This document shows, piece after piece, positions 47,622 through 57,300 of a DNA stretch of 64,000 nt. Made by a program: the position numbers and the translations under genes. The DNA comes from Candidatus Cloacimonetes bacterium 4572_55. GTDB taxonomy: Bacteria > 4572-55. The stretch's first letter is position 1. Every line of letters begins with the position of its first letter. The notes below the pieces were generated by a model. That model was not told the origin of the DNA, made no database searches, and saw only the letters and a list, made by a program, of their open reading frames with translations. Location: the NCBI GenBank assembly GCA_002084765.1, contig NBMB01000031.1, positions 9,494 to 73,493 on the forward strand, given 5' to 3'.

Positions 47622-48353
47622 TCACCAAATAATCAGACGGATAGCGATTGCCATCAAAAGAGCCCCGGCTACCCGGCTGAACCAAATTTCCGACAACTTG
47701 AAAAATAATCGGTTTCCGAGATAAATTCCCAGAAAAAGCGCGGGAATCGAGATTAAACAGATGGTCAGCAATCGCAAATCGATTATCCCGGTCAGAGTAT
47801 AAGCGGTTGTTCTCGCGGCGGCAGTCATCAAAAAAATAGCGATCATCATCTGCCGGAATAGCCGCTTGACAAAGCGATGTCCCAGATAAAAAACAATGAT
47901 CGGTCCGCTGATCCCGAACAATCCGTCGCTGATTCCAGCCAATAGACCGACTCCACAATCCAAAGCAGAACCGCGGCTGGGCAACCTGGTTTGTAATAAA
48001 GTCGCTTTCCGATGACGAAAAAATATAAGCCATATCCCGATACAAAAGATAATAACCCCGAGCAATGGCGTAAAGATTTGATCCGGAAGTTTTTCTAAAA
48101 ACGCACTGCCTATGAGAGCCCCTAAGACCATTGGTGCCGCTATGTAGAGCCAAAATCGACGTCCCGACCGAATTGGGTCCAGATAAAGTAAGTATCCGCC
48201 CGCGACAACATCCAGCATTGCTGAGACAATAATCGCGGATTTGGATCCGATCAACAGGGATCCGATCGGAATAATGAGCAAAGCCGGTCCAAATCCGGTA
48301 GCACCTTTCAAAAAATAGGCGGCAAGTGCCACAATCGGTAAGTATATTTCCAT
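47622..48353 (-). CDS. TauE/SafE (TSUP) family membrane transporter
   Basis: 243 residues, seven to eight hydrophobic segments in two similar halves. The first half opens with AYFLKGATGFGPALLIIP and the second with GVGLLAGISDGLFGISGPIIV, the duplicated G-x-x-G-x-G-P motif of the sulfite-exporter/TSUP family. Members export or import small sulfur-containing anions or organic acids; substrate is unknown here. The gene stands apart from the reductase by about 210 bases. Confidence 0.85.
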   Translation of the reverse strand: MEIYLPIVALAAYFLKGATGFGPALLIIPIGSLLIGSKSAIIVSAMLDVVAGGYLLYLDPIRSGRRFWLYIAAPMVLGALIGSAFLEKLPDQIFTPLLGVIIFCIGIWLIFFRHRKATLLQTRLPSRGSALDCGVGLLAGISDGLFGISGPIIVFYLGHRFVKRLFRQMMIAIFLMTAAARTTAYTLTGIIDLRLLTICLISIPALFLGIYLGNRLFFKLSEIWFSRVAGALLMAIAIRLIIW

Positions 48354-48578
48354 TGGATTTCCTCGTTGGCATACGTTTTTTGGGGATGGGATAGCAGAGT
48401 CGTATCTTGATCATTCACACGGATTCAAGATATGAAAACAAACGAGTCTGTCAACAAATTTGTGTCATTTCCACCAAAGAGGCGTGAGTATGATCCAAAA
48501 GTAAATTACCCATTGCATGTGATACTTTTATGCTAAGTCAAAAAATTAGCCCTTGCTTTTTACAATTCGATCTTTGAT

Positions 48579-48620
48579 ATTAGACCTTGTGATGCAGTGT
48601 TGCAAGGTCTAATTTTTTTT
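48579..48620 (+). terminator. Intrinsic terminator in the leader of the restriction-modification gene
   Basis: ATTAGACCTTG (48579-48589) pairs perfectly with CAAGGTCTAAT (48603-48613) around 13 bases, followed by eight T. There is no plus-strand gene upstream within the spacer, and the ATG of the restriction-modification gene is only 43 bases downstream. It therefore looks like an attenuator or the end of a short RNA rather than an ordinary gene terminator. Confidence 0.75.
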
Positions 48621-48663
48621 GGAGATTGACCGACTTTTTTAAATACTTGCATAGGAAATACAA

Positions 48664-51600
48664 ATGAAGCTATTGATCGATACTAAAAACCGAATGGTTA
48701 ATAATTATATAAAAAAATTAAATATAAAATTCAAAACGGGTATTTCGACGGAACACTCGTATAGAGGCGATTTGCAAATTCTTTTGGAATCATTATCTGA
48801 TGACGTGCTTGTGACCAATGAGCCAAAGCGCATTAAATGTGGCGCGCCGGATTATATCATTACCGAAAACAATATTCCGATTGGATATATCGAGGCAAAA
48901 GATATCGGCGCGTCCCTTAAGAAGACAGATAAGACCGAGCAGTTGAAACGCTATAAAGCCAGTTTAGATAATCTGATTTTAACCGATTATCTGGATTTTT
49001 GGCTCTATCGTGGCGGAAAATTCATCACTTCGGTTGCTATCGCCGAAATATCAGGCGGCAAACTCACTCCCCTGGCACAAAATTATCAGGATTTTGAAGA
49101 CCTGATCCTGAATTTTTATACGCATACGGGTCAATCGATCAAGTCGGCTCAGAATTTGGCTGAGATGATGGCCGGCAAAGCGCGCATGATGCAGGCGGTG
49201 ATTGACAAGGCTTTGTGCAGCGATGTGCAGGATTATCAAAACAGCTCTCTGAAAGACCAGATGGAGGCTTTCAAACGCATTCTGATCCATGATATCACGC
49301 CTTCCGAATTTGCCGACATTTATGCGCAGACCATTGCTTACGGCATGTTTGCTGCCCGTTTGAACGATCCGACTCTCGATGATTTTTCCAGGCGGGAAGC
49401 CGCTGAGCTGATCCCTAAAACCAATCCGTTTTTAAGACGGCTTTTCGGCTATATTGCCGGACCTGACATCGATGACCGCATCTTATGGATTGTGGACGCT
49501 TTGGCCGATATTTTCCGAGCAACAGACGTGGCGGCAATCATGCATAATTTTGGCAGCTCCACGCAGATGAATGATCCGGTCATCCATTTTTACGAAACTT
49601 TTCTGGCAAAATACAATCCCAAACTCCGTAAAAGCCGGGGGGTCTGGTACACGCCCGAACCTGTGGTAAATTTCATTGTGCGGGCTGTAGACGATATTTT
49701 GAAAACCGAATTCGACCTGCCCCAGGGCTTGGCTGATACATCGAAAGTGCAGATCAATGCCCAGGGCGTCGCAGGCAAAGTCAAAAAAGATGTGCATAAA
49801 GTGCAGATTCTCGACCCCGCGACCGGCACCGGCACCTTTCTTGCCGAAGTGATTAAGCAGATTCACAAGAAATTCAAAGGGCAGCAAGGTATCTGGAGCA
49901 GGTATGTGGAAAAGGAGCTGATTCCGCGCCTGAACGGTTTTGAAATTCTCATGGCTTCGTATGCCATGGCCCATCTAAAGTTAGATATGCTGCTGCGCGA
50001 AACCGGATACAAACCGAAAAATGAGAATCGTTTCCGCGTGTTTCTGACCAACAGCCTCGAAGAAGCGCACCCTGATAGTGCTACCCTTTTTGCCACTTGG
50101 CTTTCGCAAGAGGCGACCGAGGCAAATCAGATTAAGCGGGATACGCCGGTGATGTGTGTGATCGGGAATCCGCCTTATGCGATAAGTAGCAGTAATAAGG
50201 GTGATTGGATAGACAGTTTGATGAATGATTATAAAAGAGGACTAAAAGAAAGAAATATACAGCCTTTATCTGATGATTATATAAAGTTTATAAGGTATGC
50301 ACAGTATTTTATTGAAAGGAATAAGGAAGGAATTTTAGCATTTATTACAAACAACAGTTTTTTAGATGGTGTAATACACAGAGTTATGCGAAAAAGTATT
50401 TATAAATGTTTTGACAAAATTTATATTATAGACCTTCATGGTAGCTTGAAACGAAAGGAAATTGCACCTGACGGTTATCCAGATGAGAATGTGTTTGATA
50501 TTCAACCGGGAGTTTGTATTTTAATTTTTATTAAAAAAAAAGGCATAAAAAAATCAATAAATATATATGACCTTTTGGGGAAAAGAAAAAATAAATACGC
50601 TTTTTGTAATAAGGAAACACTCTCATCTATTAACTGGAAAACTTTCATAATAGACAGAACAAACCATCTTTTTAAATATATTGATAATGATATTAAAAAG
50701 TTATATGATAAATATTTGCCTGTCATTAACTTAATACCTTTTAAAACAAGTGGTATTAAAACGCATGGTGACTCATTCCTGACTAACTTCAGTTTAAATG
50801 AATTACGTACAAGTGTCACTGATCATTTTAATAAATTGGATTATAACCCTGAGCATGAAGAATTATATTGTTACCGACCTTTAAATATAAAATGGTTGTA
50901 TAATGACTCTGAGTTGATAGGCCGATCAAGAAAAAAAACAATCTATCATTTAAAATATGACAATGTAGGTATTATACTCGTAAGACAATCACAGGTTATA
51001 AGCACAGAAATTTTTAGTGCTGTGTTTATCACAAAATGCCTTACAGATACAAATATGTTTCGAAGGGGTGGGCCGCTTGTATTTCCACTCTATTTATACC
51101 CGCCGGAAAGCAATGAACAACAAACATTTGATGATAAGAAAGAACGTAAACCCAATCTTGACGCGGACATAGTCAAACAAATCGCAAAATCTCTACAACT
51201 GACCTTTACCACTGAAAAAGAGGCAACAAAAAACACCTTCGCCCCCATTGACATCCTCGACTACATCTACGCGGTTTTGCATTCCCCATCCTATCGCGAA
51301 AAATACAAAGAATTTCTGAAAATAGACTTCCCGCGCGTCCCCTATCCGAAAAACAAAACTGTTTTCTGGCAACTTGTCACACTCGGCGGGGAACTCCGGA
51401 CCATTCATCTGCTGGAAAATCCCATAGTCGAACAATATATCACAACCTATCCCGAAGATGGCGACAATATCGTCACGCGCCGTATCGTTAAAAAAGATTA
51501 TGAGATCACGGATACGGCAAATCAGACAGGGCACGTCTGGATAAACGCCCAACAATATTTTGGCGACGTTCCTCAAGCGGCTTGGGACTTTTATATCGGG

Positions 51601-51747
51601 GGGTATCAGCCCGCCAGAAAATGGCTGAAAGACCGGCGTGGCAGAGAGCTTGCTTTTGAGGATATTTTGCATTATCAAAAGATCATCGTCGCGCTGACCG
51701 AAACTGATAGAATTATGAAATGTATTGATCTAATTGACTTTTCTTGA
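48664..51747 (+). CDS. Single-chain restriction-modification enzyme (type IIG/ISP-like nuclease-methyltransferase)
   Basis: 1027 residues. A PD-(D/E)XK nuclease lies at the N-terminus (APD at 61-63, then E77-A-K79 in IGYIEAKD). A helical connector follows, then an adenine methyltransferase with the AdoMet motif DPATGTGTF (from residue 384) and catalytic NPPY (502-505). The target-recognition part (about 506-815) is strikingly AT-rich with different codon use. The C-terminus returns to normal composition and ends in GGYQPARKWLKDRRGRELAF and HYQKIIVALTETDRIMK. There is no helicase domain, separating it from type I and LlaGI-type enzymes. It should cut and methylate DNA as a phage barrier. Its last codons are duplicated after the next two genes. 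Confidence 0.88.
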   Translation: MKLLIDTKNRMVNNYIKKLNIKFKTGISTEHSYRGDLQILLESLSDDVLVTNEPKRIKCGAPDYIITENNIPIGYIEAKDIGASLKKTDKTEQLKRYKASLDNLILTDYLDFWLYRGGKFITSVAIAEISGGKLTPLAQNYQDFEDLILNFYTHTGQSIKSAQNLAEMMAGKARMMQAVIDKALCSDVQDYQNSSLKDQMEAFKRILIHDITPSEFADIYAQTIAYGMFAARLNDPTLDDFSRREAAELIPKTNPFLRRLFGYIAGPDIDDRILWIVDALADIFRATDVAAIMHNFGSSTQMNDPVIHFYETFLAKYNPKLRKSRGVWYTPEPVVNFIVRAVDDILKTEFDLPQGLADTSKVQINAQGVAGKVKKDVHKVQILDPATGTGTFLAEVIKQIHKKFKGQQGIWSRYVEKELIPRLNGFEILMASYAMAHLKLDMLLRETGYKPKNENRFRVFLTNSLEEAHPDSATLFATWLSQEATEANQIKRDTPVMCVIGNPPYAISSSNKGDWIDSLMNDYKRGLKERNIQPLSDDYIKFIRYAQYFIERNKEGILAFITNNSFLDGVIHRVMRKSIYKCFDKIYIIDLHGSLKRKEIAPDGYPDENVFDIQPGVCILIFIKKKGIKKSINIYDLLGKRKNKYAFCNKETLSSINWKTFIIDRTNHLFKYIDNDIKKLYDKYLPVINLIPFKTSGIKTHGDSFLTNFSLNELRTSVTDHFNKLDYNPEHEELYCYRPLNIKWLYNDSELIGRSRKKTIYHLKYDNVGIILVRQSQVISTEIFSAVFITKCLTDTNMFRRGGPLVFPLYLYPPESNEQQTFDDKKERKPNLDADIVKQIAKSLQLTFTTEKEATKNTFAPIDILDYIYAVLHSPSYREKYKEFLKIDFPRVPYPKNKTVFWQLVTLGGELRTIHLLENPIVEQYITTYPEDGDNIVTRRIVKKDYEITDTANQTGHVWINAQQYFGDVPQAAWDFYIGGYQPARKWLKDRRGRELAFEDILHYQKIIVALTETDRIMKCIDLIDFS
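51700..51741 (+). repeat. Direct repeat, left copy (3' end of the restriction-modification gene)
   Basis: GAAACTGATAG, then AATTATGAAA, then TGTATTGATCTAATTGACTTT, forming the last codons of the restriction-modification gene. It matches 53514-53556 with one substitution and one single-base indel; the last 23 bases are identical. Confidence 0.9.
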
Positions 51748-51763
51748 GAATGGAGATAAATAA

Positions 51764-52831
51764 ATGATTGACTCATTTTCTATTAAAGGGTTTAAACAAT
51801 TCACAGATTTGTTTTTGCAGGGTTTGAAACCGATAACCTTGATAGGCGGTAAGAACAACACCGGCAAAACAACAGTCCTTGAAGCACTTTTCATGCTTTA
51901 TGACAGGGGCAATGCGGGAGTCACTATGCGTCATCTTTTTTGGAGAGGCGTGGGCTCGATACCCCTTAATCCGGATTCGCTCTGGTCTCCGATTTTTCGT
52001 TCCTACGATATGAATAAGCCGATTGAAATGAAAATCTGTGAAAATGGCATAACTGAAAAGATTGAGATAGAACATAAGAACGAATTTAAAACGCTCCTCT
52101 CTGCTTCGCCATTTGAAAAAGGCTCCCTGCCCAAAATTGAGACAGGCCAGCGCCCATTGATGACTGAATTCCTTGAATTCCGTTATTTTGCCAATGATAA
52201 AAAGACGGGGGAATCTTTCTTGACGCTTGGGGATCGCAAGTTAGATATGCAGTATAGTTTTAGCAAACCATCAAAAAAAATCGCTTTCATCGGTTCAGGC
52301 TTGCACCACAATTCGGTGGAGGATTCGGTGCTCTTCGGACAGTTGGATATTCAGGGGCATACGGAAAAGATCACAGAGGTTTTGAAAATCATTGAGCCGA
52401 ATCTGAAGTCCCTGAGAACCATTTCTCACGGAGAACACGCGTTGATTTATGGGGATATCGGCTTACAGCGCAAAATTCCAGTCGCCCACATGGGAGGGGG
52501 AGTGGCAAAAGTGCTTTCAATTTTTCTATCCATCGCTACCAATGCTGGCGGAATCGTTTTAATTGACGAAATTGAAAACGGATGGCATTATTCATGTCTT
52601 CCCAACATATTGAAAGCGATTCATAAAATGGCAAAGGAGTATAATTGTCAGATCATTGCGACAACGCATAGCTATGAAATCGGTCAATCACTGATAAAAG
52701 GGTTATCTCCTGAAGACCTATCGGATTTGGCTTATATAAGGCTTGATAAGACAAAAGAGCGTATAAAGCCGCATGTTTATGAAGCCCGAATGTTGGCTGC
52801 TGCTTTGGAAAGAAGATGGGAGATAAGATAA
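51764..52831 (+). CDS. AAA/SMC-type ATPase of an OLD-like defence pair
   Basis: 355 residues from ATG 51764 with GGAG upstream. The N-terminus IDSFSIKGFKQFTDLFL leads to Walker A at residues 28-37 (GGKNNTGKTT). An ABC-type signature region (HMGGGVAKVLSIF, 242-254), Walker B GIVLIDEIENG with D268/E269, and the H-loop histidine H302 (IATTHS) follow. This is the ATPase half of OLD-family nucleases, but it ends without the TOPRIM nuclease domain; that domain is in the next gene, whose ATG overlaps this stop by one base. Similar splits occur in PARIS and related anti-phage systems. Defence is inferred from architecture and from the adjacent restriction enzyme. Confidence 0.82.
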   Translation: MIDSFSIKGFKQFTDLFLQGLKPITLIGGKNNTGKTTVLEALFMLYDRGNAGVTMRHLFWRGVGSIPLNPDSLWSPIFRSYDMNKPIEMKICENGITEKIEIEHKNEFKTLLSASPFEKGSLPKIETGQRPLMTEFLEFRYFANDKKTGESFLTLGDRKLDMQYSFSKPSKKIAFIGSGLHHNSVEDSVLFGQLDIQGHTEKITEVLKIIEPNLKSLRTISHGEHALIYGDIGLQRKIPVAHMGGGVAKVLSIFLSIATNAGGIVLIDEIENGWHYSCLPNILKAIHKMAKEYNCQIIATTHSYEIGQSLIKGLSPEDLSDLAYIRLDKTKERIKPHVYEARMLAAALERRWEIR

Positions 52832-53532
52832 TGGAAAATAAAGATCGTATTCTTGTTGACAAAGAAAATTTGGATACCTCGGAAGTTATTGACAAAGACA
52901 ATTTGCTGATCGTGGAAGGTAAGGATGAGATCGGTTTTTTTGAAGCACTTTTGGCGCATATCAATGCTGAGGATAAAGTTCAAATTGTCCCGGTTGGCGG
53001 AAAGGACCAGTTTAAAAATGAATTTCCAACACTTCTCGAAAGCCCGAACTTTTCAAGAGTCAAGAGCTATGGGATTGTAAGGGACGCGGATGACAATGCT
53101 GATAATACATTTCAAAGTGTGCAAGGACTGTTGCGTCGGTATGATCAGCCAATCCCGCAAGCGTCGGGGGAAATTATATCCTTGAATGGTGTCGCCACAG
53201 GCGTTTTTATTATGCCCGGTAACTCAGAAGAAGGCATGTTGGAAAATTTGTGTCTCAAGACGGTTGATGATCATCCTGTGTCCGATTGTGTGGATAAGTA
53301 TATCGACTGTCTACATAAAACATTGGAGCATAGGGAAAAAAATACACCTAAAGACCCGAACACGTATTATTTCCCTAAGAATGAAGCAAAAGTAAAAATG
53401 TATGCTTTTTTAGCCGGTATGAACACCTACATACCCAGTTTGGGAATTGCCGCCAAGAAAGGGTATTTTAATCTTAATTCAGAAATTCTCGATGATATCA
53501 AAGCGTTTTTGCAGAAACTGATAGGATTATGA
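52831..53532 (+). CDS. TOPRIM-like (DUF3226-type) partner of the ATPase
   Basis: 233 residues from ATG 52831, which overlaps the ATPase stop (TAATG) and has GGGAGA upstream. The TOPRIM fold's catalytic glutamate is E29 in LLIVEGKDEIGFF, and its D-x-D pair is D85/D87 in YGIVRDADDNADN, with the glycine turn VPVGGKDQF between. This matches DUF3226 proteins, a TOPRIM-type family also coupled to ATPases. It is likely the metal-dependent nuclease effector that the ATPase controls. Its last seven codons lie inside the right copy of the direct repeat, so its C-terminus is shared sequence with the end of the restriction-modification gene in another frame. Confidence 0.8.
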   Translation: MENKDRILVDKENLDTSEVIDKDNLLIVEGKDEIGFFEALLAHINAEDKVQIVPVGGKDQFKNEFPTLLESPNFSRVKSYGIVRDADDNADNTFQSVQGLLRRYDQPIPQASGEIISLNGVATGVFIMPGNSEEGMLENLCLKTVDDHPVSDCVDKYIDCLHKTLEHREKNTPKDPNTYYFPKNEAKVKMYAFLAGMNTYIPSLGIAAKKGYFNLNSEILDDIKAFLQKLIGL

Positions 53533-53556
53533 GAATGTATTGATCTAATTGACTTT
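53514..53556 (+). repeat. Direct repeat, right copy (after the ATPase-TOPRIM pair)
   Basis: GAAACTGATAG, then GATTATGAGAA, then TGTATTGATCTAATTGACTTT. Read in the restriction-modification frame, the distal part gives ECIDLIDFIA and a stop, the same peptide that ends the restriction-modification protein (KCIDLIDF). Confidence 0.9.
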
Positions 53557-53590
53557 ATCGCGTAATTTGCGGAAAAAAAAGGAGAGTTCT

Positions 53591-54199
53591 ATGCGAATCA
53601 AGCTCATGTTTTTCATCCTCATGGGGATGACGATCCCATCTGCACTTCATGCAGGCGCACATATTCAAGTCTCACTTCTTGGCGGAGTTTCCAACTACAG
53701 CGACGGGATATTATCCGTTGATAAAAGGCTGCCGCATATCCCTTCCGGCGGCGTGGGCTTCACTATTGGCATGAGGTCTTCGGTAGACCTTGGCCTGAAT
53801 TTTCGTTATAGCTCTGATTCATTCACGTATTCTCCCGATCTCTTCGCGATGCCGGATCAAAGCGTCGAGTCTATCGATTTTAGCGATACTGCCGTGGATG
53901 TGTCCGGTTTATACAAATTTTATCAACCGGAAAGTCGGACGATCACGGCTTATATCGGCGGAGGGGCTGGCGTCTGTTTCATCAGCTTGGATAGCGACAA
54001 ATTGAACGGCGTAACCGAAGATCTTGATAAAAAGTCCTTCTCTACTTTGCATGCGATAGCCGGATTGCGATTTAAGCTGGCTGTTTTTCCTGCGGCAATC
54101 ACGATTGAAGGGCGTTACTCTTCATTTAAAATAAGTGAAGAAACCATTGGCGTGCATTCTATTAATGCGGGAATCTCATTTTACCTTTACAACTCATGA
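53591..54199 (+). CDS. Outer-membrane beta-barrel protein
   Basis: 202 residues from ATG 53591 with AAAAGGAGAG upstream; the frame extends 14 codons earlier without a ribosome site. A signal peptide (FFILMGMTIPSALHAGA) precedes alternating strands such as VSLLGGVSNYSDGIL, LGLNFRYSSDSFTYSP, TITAYIGGGAGVCFI and ITIEGRYSSF, ending in an aromatic residue pattern (GISFYLYNS) usual for small eight-stranded barrels. It starts just after the right copy of the direct repeat, so it marks the native sequence beyond the inserted pair. Function unknown. Confidence 0.7.
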   Translation: MRIKLMFFILMGMTIPSALHAGAHIQVSLLGGVSNYSDGILSVDKRLPHIPSGGVGFTIGMRSSVDLGLNFRYSSDSFTYSPDLFAMPDQSVESIDFSDTAVDVSGLYKFYQPESRTITAYIGGGAGVCFISLDSDKLNGVTEDLDKKSFSTLHAIAGLRFKLAVFPAAITIEGRYSSFKISEETIGVHSINAGISFYLYNS

Positions 54200-54335
54200 G
54201 TTTTTCACTGTGTACTCGATTTCATATTTGAAAAACCCAATTTTTTAAATATTAGTGAAACTAAGTATTTTTAATACCTTCCCATTTTTCTTGAATTTCT
54301 CAGGCTAATATCAGGCTAATAAAGGAAAAAGGCTC

Positions 54336-57300
54336 ATGTATAAAAAGTCCCTTTTTTTTCTGCTATCCTTCATTATCCCCATCTTCATTATTCCTATCAG
54401 CCTTGAGGCGCAGCACTTCCCTTTTAATGTCTATACGACGCAAGACGGATTGCCTGTCAGCCAAGTATGGACAGTCCACCAGGCATCAAACGGTTACATC
54501 TGGATCGGAAGCTACGGCGGCGGCGTGACCCGTTTCGACGGATACAACTTCGAGACTTTCATGCGTCGTCACGGACTTGCGCATAATATGGTTCATACCA
54601 TTTATGAAGACAGCATTGGTCGTCTATGGTTCGGCACATTGGGCGGCGGTATTTGCTATTGGGACGGTCGTGAATTTGTGACCTTTAACAAGGATAACGG
54701 TCTGCCTGGCAATACGGCACTGTCGATATGCGAGGATCGGGAAGGCACTATTTGGATAGGCTTAAGCGAAAAGGGTCTTGCCTGTTGGGACGGAAAGACA
54801 TTTCGATCGGTCACGCCGGATCCTGACCAAAATATCTCCATTTTTTCTGTGCAATCTCTCTGCCTTGATAAGGATCAACGGTTATGGGTTGGAGCAAATT
54901 CAGGGCTTTATCTATACGACGACGGGCGTTTCTATGACTACACCGACTCTCTAAGTTATCCGCCAGACGTCCCCCGGAAGACCGTGATTCATCTCTATCA
55001 AGATCGAAGCGGGAAGATGTGGGTATGCACTTGGAGCCACGGTATCCATATTTTTGACGGGAACGATTTTTATCAATTGCCCTATCTTGACACATTAAAA
55101 GGCAATGTGGTATGGCAAATTCTTGAGGATAGTTCAGGCTCTTTTTGGTTTGCCTCCGACGATCTTTACTATTATGACGGAGAGAATCTGAATCGTTTCA
55201 GCCATAAGCAGGGTTTGGCAGAAGGCGTGGTTCGCGGCTTGATAGAGGATCACGAAGGAAATATTTGGATCGCGTCTTATGGGGGTGGATTGACGAAAAA
55301 AGGACGGATGCTATTTGTTTCGTATACTGAGGAAGATAATCTGGTTGATAAAAATATCACAGCGATTTGTGAATTTGACAGCGGGGCTTATCTTTTCGGC
55401 ACGGCAAACAGCGGCATTATCGGGATGCTTCAGAATGATGCGAGTCAATTGAATCCTCATATCAGTTGTATAAAAAAAGACGATACCGGCGATATCTGGA
55501 TCGGAACCCGAGGCGGGGGGATCGGGGTGATAAAGGAAAACAAGTTGACGGATATTTTGAACTCGGAACACGGGTTTCTTTCAAACTATGTCAACGAGAT
55601 ATTTATTGATTGGGACGGTATGATCTGGGTCGCTACGGAAGAGGGTCTGTACTACGTGGATCCGACCACTTATGAGGCGGAGCGGATCACAGATCTGATG
55701 TCAATAAACGATGTGATCCGTGATGATGAGGGTCGCTTATGGGTTGGATGTTCTCGAGGGCTGGCGATTGTTGATGAAGAAGACAAAACATATCAACTTT
55801 TCTCGACTGCGGACGGTCTATCGGATGATTATATCACCTGTTTAGAGATAGATAAAGATGGGAATTTATGGATCGGTTCTTCATACGGGGTAAGTTTTTA
55901 TCATAACGGGACTTTTTCTGTTCCGGAGTCGCTGATCGATCCTCTTTATGGCAAGATCAGCTTTATTCAATTCAGTTGGGACGGGAATATCTGGTTTGGC
56001 GCGTCTCACGGCGTCTATCGTTATCAACCCGATAAGGAAAAATTGATACATTACACCACCCACTCTGGATTAGCTGGAGACGAGACCAATCCAGGCGCGG
56101 TTTATATCGATAGCGAAGGCTATCCCTGGTTCGGAACCACTCAGGGAGTTTCCTGCTTCAATATCGAGAGCGACAAAAAAAACGCGCTGCCCTCACCGCC
56201 GGTTTATATTGAAAATTTTCAAGTATTTGGGAGGGATTATTTTCATCCCAGAGCCAGCAGTCAGTCACTTGCCATCAGATCTCGGATAAAATCCCGATCC
56301 GCCACGCAGGATGCTGTTTTTTTTGAGAAAGCCGGAGCAAATATCACCAAAGATCATCACCAAATATTGGATCATACCCAACACTATTGCGCGTTTGAAT
56401 TTATTGGCTTGTGTTATTCCAACCCCAACTCGATTTTCTATCAATATCGTCTGAAAGGGTTGAATGATGAATGGATCACGACCCGACATCAATATGTGGC
56501 ATACTCCAACTTGGCCCCCAACTCCTACACCTTTCAGGTCAAAGCCGCAAATAGCGACGATGTGTGGAGCGAAGAGCCGGCGCAGTTCAGCTTTACTATC
56601 AAGGCGCCCTGGTGGAAAATGATTTGGTTCCGGTTCGTTCTTATATCTCTGGTCGTTGTCGGCGCGCCGACATTCTATCTGTATCAGATTCAGCGGATAA
56701 AAACCAAAAATGCAATGGAATTGGAGCGAGAGAAAGACAATCTGGAAAAACGCCGTTTAAAGGAAGAACTGGATCGGGCACGCGTGGTGCAGACGTCTAT
56801 GCTGCCGACAGAAGACCCGGTTGTTCCAGGATTTGATATTGCCGGAATGTCCAGACCCGCGACCGAGGTGGGGGGGGATTATTATGATTTTGTCTGGCAA
56901 AAAAGCGGACGCTCGCCCCAAAGTCGAGATCAGGCACCGCCGCTCCATATTATTATCGGCGACGTGGCTGGACACGGTATGTCCAGCGGTCTGATCGTCT
57001 CTATGTGCAAAAGCTGCGTCTATATGTATAACCAAGTCAAAAAGAAACCGGAGCCAGCTCTTGCCCTACAAGAGTTGAATAAGATGATTATCCGCACATC
57101 AAAGGAGCGCTTGTTGATGACGTGCGTGTATGCCAGACTGGATATAAATAATCGCGATATCCTATTCTCTTCCGCGGGTCATCCCTTTCCTTTTCATTAT
57201 AAGGCGGCTGAAGACCGGATCGATGAAATCGAGCTTTGTTCGTTCCCATTGGGTGTGCCAGAAGCGGAATTTCAGCAGAAAAAAATCCACTTGAATTGCA

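Noticed and set aside
47581-48414. A 277-codon minus-strand open frame overlapping the TauE/SafE transporter
   Set aside because: It is a shifted frame over the same sequence; the transporter frame has membrane segments and family motifs, this one does not.
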